Origin: an uncultured Verrucomicrobiales bacterium
Lineage (GTDB): Bacteria; Verrucomicrobiota; Verrucomicrobiae; Limisphaerales; CANJSG01
DNA length: 7,309 nucleotides
Assembly (NCBI GenBank): GCA_946480965.1
Contig: CAMLMI010000235.1
Span: forward strand, 1-7,309
Direction: 5' to 3'
Shown: one piece after another, positions 5,901 through 7,309 of the stretch
Position numbering within the stretch: position 1 is the stretch's first letter
Layout of the letters: the number at the start of each line of letters is the position of its first letter
Translations under genes and position numbers: made by a program
Notes under the pieces: model-generated
What the model saw: only the letters and a program-made list of their open reading frames with translations
Databases searched by the model: none
Told to the model about the DNA's origin: nothing

Positions 5901-7120
5901 CCGGAGCGATCTTCCACCGACACCCGCGCCACCAACCCGGTGATCGACCCGAGCGCGTTGCTCACCATCACGCTGTAGTCCCCGGCGGCAGCGTAGCCGA
6001 TCCACGGAAGACGCAGGTTGGGCGTGTCGCTGTCGGGCACGGGCGCTCCGTCGTGGAACCATTGATAGGTCAGGGGCGGTGCGCCGACGGCGAAGGCGTT
6101 CAGCGCGATGTCGGCCCGGTGCGCCGTCTCCACCCGGCCCATCGTGTCGATGAAACGGGGCGCGCCATCGCCCACGGCGGCGACCGTGGTGACGGCCCCG
6201 GCGGCGATGGCCACCACGTTCGAAAGTCCTGGGGGGATCCGATCCTGCGAATAGGCGTTGTTTCCCCAGGTGAACACGGTGCCGTCGTTGCGCAGGGCCA
6301 CCGCGTGGAGGAAGCCTGCGGCGATCGCCACGATGTTGGTGGCGGCGGAGGGTGGGTTGGTGATCCCGTAGTCCGATGCGCCCCAGACGCGGAGTGTTCC
6401 GTCGCCCAGCAACGCCATCGCGTAGTTGCCGCTTCGGGCGATGTCGACCGCGTTGGCCTCCGGGAACAAGGCGGGAGGATTGGTCAGGAAACTTTGACCC
6501 TGACCCCAGGCCACCGGCATTCCGTCGCGTCGAAGGCCAAGCGCGTAGTTCGGAACGGAGAAATTTCCCGTGGTGTGGCTCAAGGCCAGTCGAGCCAGAT
6601 TTGTCGCCCGAGGCGGGACGTTGGTGATGTAGTTCTGGACGGAACCCCAGAAGACCACCCTTCCGTCGTCGCGCAACGCGCCGACATAGCCCGGACCAGC
6701 CTGGATCGAGACCAGGTTCGTTGCGGACGCCGGAGCATTGGTCAAGCTGGCCGCCGTGGTGGACCAGACCCAGGCGCGGCCATTGGTCGTGATGCCCGCG
6801 TTGTAAGTGCCCGCCACCAACACCTCCGCAAGATCGGGCAGCTCGTCCCGCAAACCGGATGGCCCCAATCCCCATTGGACCACCCGTCCATCGGACCGCA
6901 GTGCGGCAATCTGTTCGGATGTGCCGGACTTCTGGCCCACGGACAATCGGACGATGTTGCTGGCTGCTGCCGGAGTTGAAGGCGCTCCGCTCACGCCGCC
7001 CCAAGAGACGGCATTGGTCCACTGCGCCGAAGCCGTGGTGCCGAGAACGAGCACGGCGAAGCCTGCCCAAATCCGTCGAAAGCAACCGGTCCCTTGGTGT
7101 CTGTTGAATCCCTGTTTCAC
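2906..7120 (-). CDS. Secreted giant RCC1-propeller / Ig-like repeat protein, 1404 aa
   Basis: Predicted extracellular protein with binding or scaffold character; ligand and role unknown, and no catalytic motif seen. Order: signal peptide (1-32), RCC1-like propeller (35-325), Ig-like (326-403), propeller (410-698), Ig-like (699-776), Ig-like (778-861), propeller (866-1162), Ig-like (1163-1239), Ig-like (1241-1324), C-terminal beta domain (1328-1404). Propeller blades show motifs such as ALRNDGTVFTWG (275), ALRNDGRVFAWG (649) and ALRNDGKLFAWG (1107). Loops carry TNVPP..TN. Ig-like domains show YxW and DAGxY..xVSN. The GTG at 7120 is preferred over the in-frame ATG at 7276 because a perfect AGGAGG lies 6 nt upstream and the start gives a clean signal peptide; the 52 extra residues would not look like a protein N-terminus. 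The mature chain contains no cysteine. It is divergent from the right-edge gene and followed by a 296-bp gap before hpnA. The RCC1 resemblance does not imply the eukaryotic nucleotide-exchange function. CDS certain, fold confident, function open. Confidence 0.95.
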   Translation of the reverse strand: MKQGFNRHQGTGCFRRIWAGFAVLVLGTTASAQWTNAVSWGGVSGAPSTPAAASNIVRLSVGQKSGTSEQIAALRSDGRVVQWGLGPSGLRDELPDLAEVLVAGTYNAGITTNGRAWVWSTTAASLTNAPASATNLVSIQAGPGYVGALRDDGRVVFWGSVQNYITNVPPRATNLARLALSHTTGNFSVPNYALGLRRDGMPVAWGQGQSFLTNPPALFPEANAVDIARSGNYAMALLGDGTLRVWGASDYGITNPPSAATNIVAIAAGFLHAVALRNDGTVFTWGNNAYSQDRIPPGLSNVVAIAAGAVTTVAAVGDGAPRFIDTMGRVETAHRADIALNAFAVGAPPLTYQWFHDGAPVPDSDTPNLRLPWIGYAAAGDYSVMVSNALGSITGLVARVSVEDRSGPRGNNVVTWGAPWSVSQVPVSVTNVAKIVGPQLGAPSVAYGVREDGSLTAWGLNAPTGTNAVELAGQGFAGISHSSRNLVMAWRTNGTLARFSTINAGANLDVGAVSNAVGFADVAGFSPFGYVLGILGADGDVSFSGTWPATNGPPVRLAGLKALASGPNQANFVALRKDGTVVWWKLDTLGLQPAVPVHSGTNIAALSVSGNTIALLTGSGRALTSLTQQPPSEASNLVDIAALDGNVVALRNDGRVFAWGAIGSITNLPAGLSHVIDLGASGQRVLAALGGGGVRFVDRMGPSVAKLGDRFDLNAFAVGDAPLDYTWSKDGQLLPGENSPTLRLASVEPADAGVYSVVVSNRWGVATSEVARLSVEVPTQLLSQPEDQIVIEGEMVSFSVSATGTPAPSYHWLLRGTNVVGTNGPVLTLPAVAMSDIGDYRVVVSNYTGVVTSRLARLTVRYPGNFNVWTFGYTNQSRFPSAPIGITNVPPEATNIVRLSQAFDHVLAQRADGSLVAWGTGSLTNVPPGLPRFRTIRAGRIMDAGITDNGSLYTWSPTETILTNIPPAAAKALDIAISFSSEIVVVAPDGNPVGWSLLGPDHRSVLPEATGLARVAQRVDGPGSFEHYFDYGVRRDGRVAVWNGPFPAVGYEYPSDETNVVALADGGAAYLDGAGGVTTVPRNLHVVRPTGLTNIVAVSAAANHVLALRNDGKLFAWGKTSANPPLNELTNVPPHLTNVIALAAGRQANMVAVGDGTPRFVDEMGPVVARKGHAFYLNAFAVAQPPISYRWLKNGEPVANGVGPILKLDDVSAADAGLYTAEVGNALGSITGLVATVTVETPASILVDPADISVRAGTPAHFTASATGDPLPSVQWQFNGTNIAEANAYALTIPMAWPWDAGEYRIVVSNFTGFATSQVARLTVLPGIVFQIPENNGGLGPDGFRLRVEGLLPNGPAILYGSTNLVDWTPLWTNAPTSGFFEWTDPGATNRAHRFYKVVELPSP
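2909..3139 (-). other. C-terminal beta domain of the large protein
   Basis: Residues 1328-1404 carry FRLRVEGLLPNGPAILYGS, then TNLVDWTPLWTN, FEWTDP and RFYKVVELPSP. This 'S/TTNL..WTPL ... F.DP.A...RFYR' pattern is one I associate with the C-termini of many secreted verrucomicrobial proteins. It may act in secretion, surface retention or folding; its role is not established. There is no LPXTG, PEP-CTERM-like or terminal membrane segment. Confidence 0.6.
3149..4525 (-). repeat. Module C: RCC1-like propeller 3 plus two Ig-like domains
   Basis: Residues 866-1324. Blade motifs start near 908 (AQRADGSLVAWG), 945 (GITDNGSLYTWS), 985, 1032 (GVRRDGRVAVWN), 1062, 1107 (ALRNDGKLFAWG) and 1151 (half-blade, GDGTPRF). 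RFVDEMG (1159-1165) and LNAFAVAQPPISYRW (1177-1191) join it to the first Ig-like domain, which ends with NALGSITGLVA as in module A. The second Ig-like domain (RIVVSNFTGFATSQVARLTV) matches the second Ig-like domain of module B. The order is the same as in module B, which indicates an internal duplication. Confidence 0.75.
4538..5893 (-). repeat. Module B: RCC1-like propeller 2 plus two Ig-like domains
   Basis: Residues 410-861. Blade motifs start near 448 (GVREDGSLTAWG), 489, 533, 574 (ALRKDGTVVWWK), 614, 649 (ALRNDGRVFAWG) and 687 (half-blade, GGGGVRF). Several central blades have lost the WG end, so this is the most degenerate of the three propellers. RFVDRMG (695-701) and LNAFAVGDAPLDYTW (713-727) lead into the first Ig-like domain. 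The second Ig-like domain starts around VPTQLLSQP and ends with ARLTV. Confidence 0.75.
5912..7018 (-). repeat. Module A: RCC1-like propeller 1 plus one Ig-like domain
   Basis: Residues 35-403. Blade motifs start near residues 73 (ALRSDGRVVQWG), 108, 148 (ALRDDGRVVFWG), 195 (GLRRDGMPVAWG), 236, 275 (ALRNDGTVFTWG) and 314 (AAVGDGAPRF, half-blade), spaced about 35-47 aa. The propeller runs directly into the Ig-like domain through RFIDTMG (322-328) and LNAFAVGAPPLTYQW (340-354). The Ig-like domain ends with NALGSITGLVARVSVE. This module has one Ig-like domain, while the other two modules have two. Confidence 0.75.
7025..7120 (-). other. Signal peptide of the large RCC1/Ig protein (residues 1-32)
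   Basis: The n-region is basic (R7, R15, R16), the hydrophobic core is IWAGFAVLVLG (17-27), and the c-region TTASA ends in an AxA-type site with predicted cleavage before Gln33. The single Cys13 lies before the hydrophobic core, so this is not a lipobox. Export by Sec and cleavage by signal peptidase I are inferred. Confidence 0.85.
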
Positions 7121-7126
7121 GTCTTT

Positions 7127-7132
7127 CCTCCT
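7127..7132 (-). promoter_or_regulatory. Strong Shine-Dalgarno AGGAGG fixing the GTG start of the large gene
   Basis: On the minus strand AGGAGG is followed by 6 nt (AAAGAC) and GTG at 7120-7118. It is the only clear Shine-Dalgarno before any of the four genes here, and it decides the start in favour of the signal-peptide form. Confidence 0.85.
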
Positions 7133-7144
7133 AGATTTGCAGTG

Positions 7145-7173
7145 TGGGTAGCAGTGCCTTCGGCCCGTGGCAA
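7145..7173 (-). promoter_or_regulatory. Candidate promoter of the large gene
   Basis: On the minus strand TTGCCA (7173-7168) is followed after 17 bp by TACCCA (7150-7145). A start about 7 nt further would give a leader of about 18 nt that contains the AGGAGG. The -10 match is poor, so this rests mainly on the -35 box, the spacing and the position. Confidence 0.3.
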
Positions 7174-7198
7174 GAAACGGCTGGTGAAGACTCTCCGC

Positions 7199-7227
7199 TT
7201 GCCGCGTTTTTGCCCGATCCCTAGAAC
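7199..7227 (+). promoter_or_regulatory. Putative promoter of the right-edge gene
   Basis: TTGCCG (7199-7204) and TAGAAC (7222-7227) are spaced 17 bp apart. The -10 box ends 8 nt before the ATG at 7236, and no Shine-Dalgarno lies between. This predicts a leaderless or nearly leaderless transcript. It is divergent from the large gene's control region within a 115-bp gap. Confidence 0.5.
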
Positions 7228-7235
7228 CCTCGGCG

Positions 7236-7309
7236 ATGTCGTCCACCGCCACCCGCGCCGGAGCCCGTCGATCCAAGCAGAGCTTCGACCTCCAGTCCTA
7301 CGTCGCCGA
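7236..7309 (+). CDS. Partial CDS (N-terminus, 24 codons), probable polyprenyl diphosphate synthase
   Basis: An ATG at 7236 opens a frame that runs off the right edge: MSSTATRAGARRSKQ followed by SFDLQSYVA. The FDLxxYVA segment after a short variable tail resembles the start of farnesyl/geranylgeranyl diphosphate synthases (IspA-type, commonly F-D-L-x-x-Y-L-x-x-R near the N-terminus). These enzymes condense isopentenyl diphosphate with allylic diphosphates in isoprenoid synthesis. The DDxxD motifs that would prove it lie outside the window. Support for a real gene is the well-spaced promoter just upstream and the G/C-rich third positions. It is divergent from the large secreted-protein gene. 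The identity is a suggestion from 24 residues only. Confidence 0.55.
   Translation, partial: MSSTATRAGARRSKQSFDLQSYVA

Noticed and set aside
2774..6979. Long plus-strand open frames (2774-3847, 3866-5089, 5804-6979) antisense to the large gene
   Set aside because: They arise from the G/C-rich third positions of the minus-strand gene. The translations are Gly/Arg/Val/Asp-rich without family motifs, and no promoter or ribosome site was seen.
3149..7018. Repeated short DNA words (such as attggtga and acgttggt) as a CRISPR or tandem DNA array
   Set aside because: They encode the recurring TN(V/L)PP and TNIV segments of the propeller blades at variable spacing, with no spacer-repeat pattern.
5712..7085. 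457-codon open frame on the minus strand inside the large gene
   Set aside because: Arg-rich shadow frame without recognisable motifs, while the overlapping frame has regular propeller motifs.
7121..7276. N-terminal extension of the large protein to the ATG at 7276
   Set aside because: It would add 52 basic residues before a good signal peptide, overlap the divergent gene and its promoter, and ignore the AGGAGG six bases before the GTG.

Overview
This GC-rich window (roughly two thirds G+C by eye) most resembles a chromosome of Verrucomicrobiota. The pointers are a large secreted protein built from RCC1-type propeller and Ig-like modules, its C-terminal 'STNLVDWTPL...RFYK' type domain, an HpnA-type epimerase and a soluble TPR protein. 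The phylum is inferred from family knowledge; there is no rRNA or other marker in the window.

Layout: 1-148 is a leader region with inverted repeats and a promoter. 149-1546 (+) encodes a cytoplasmic TPR protein of 465 aa. It converges on a 336-aa extended-SDR epimerase of the HpnA type at 1599-2609 (-), with a 52-bp gap that holds a GC-rich hairpin. 2610-2905 is a 296-bp non-coding gap that carries the hpnA promoter and several potential hairpins. 2906-7120 (-) encodes a 1404-aa secreted protein that dominates the window. At the right edge, 7236-7309 (+) is the first 24 codons of a divergently transcribed gene, probably a polyprenyl (farnesyl/geranylgeranyl) diphosphate synthase.

The large protein is the main item of interest. 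After a signal peptide it contains three RCC1-like propellers. In each I count seven 'DG...WG'-type blade motifs, 21 in all, many of them degenerate. The propellers are separated by five Ig-like domains in the order propeller-Ig, propeller-Ig-Ig, propeller-Ig-Ig, followed by a short C-terminal beta domain. The mature chain has no cysteine. The architecture looks like a module duplicated within the gene. It suggests an extracellular binding or scaffolding role; no catalytic motif was seen.

Three of the four genes (TPR, hpnA, right-edge CDS) have no Shine-Dalgarno sequence and instead a sigma70-like promoter whose -10 box ends only 6-9 nt before the ATG, consistent with leaderless transcripts. 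The secreted giant starts with GTG behind a perfect AGGAGG. HpnA and a prenyl diphosphate synthase both fit isoprenoid/hopanoid metabolism, but they are not in one operon here, so any functional link is only suggested by proximity. I found no mobile element, CRISPR array, tRNA or rRNA.
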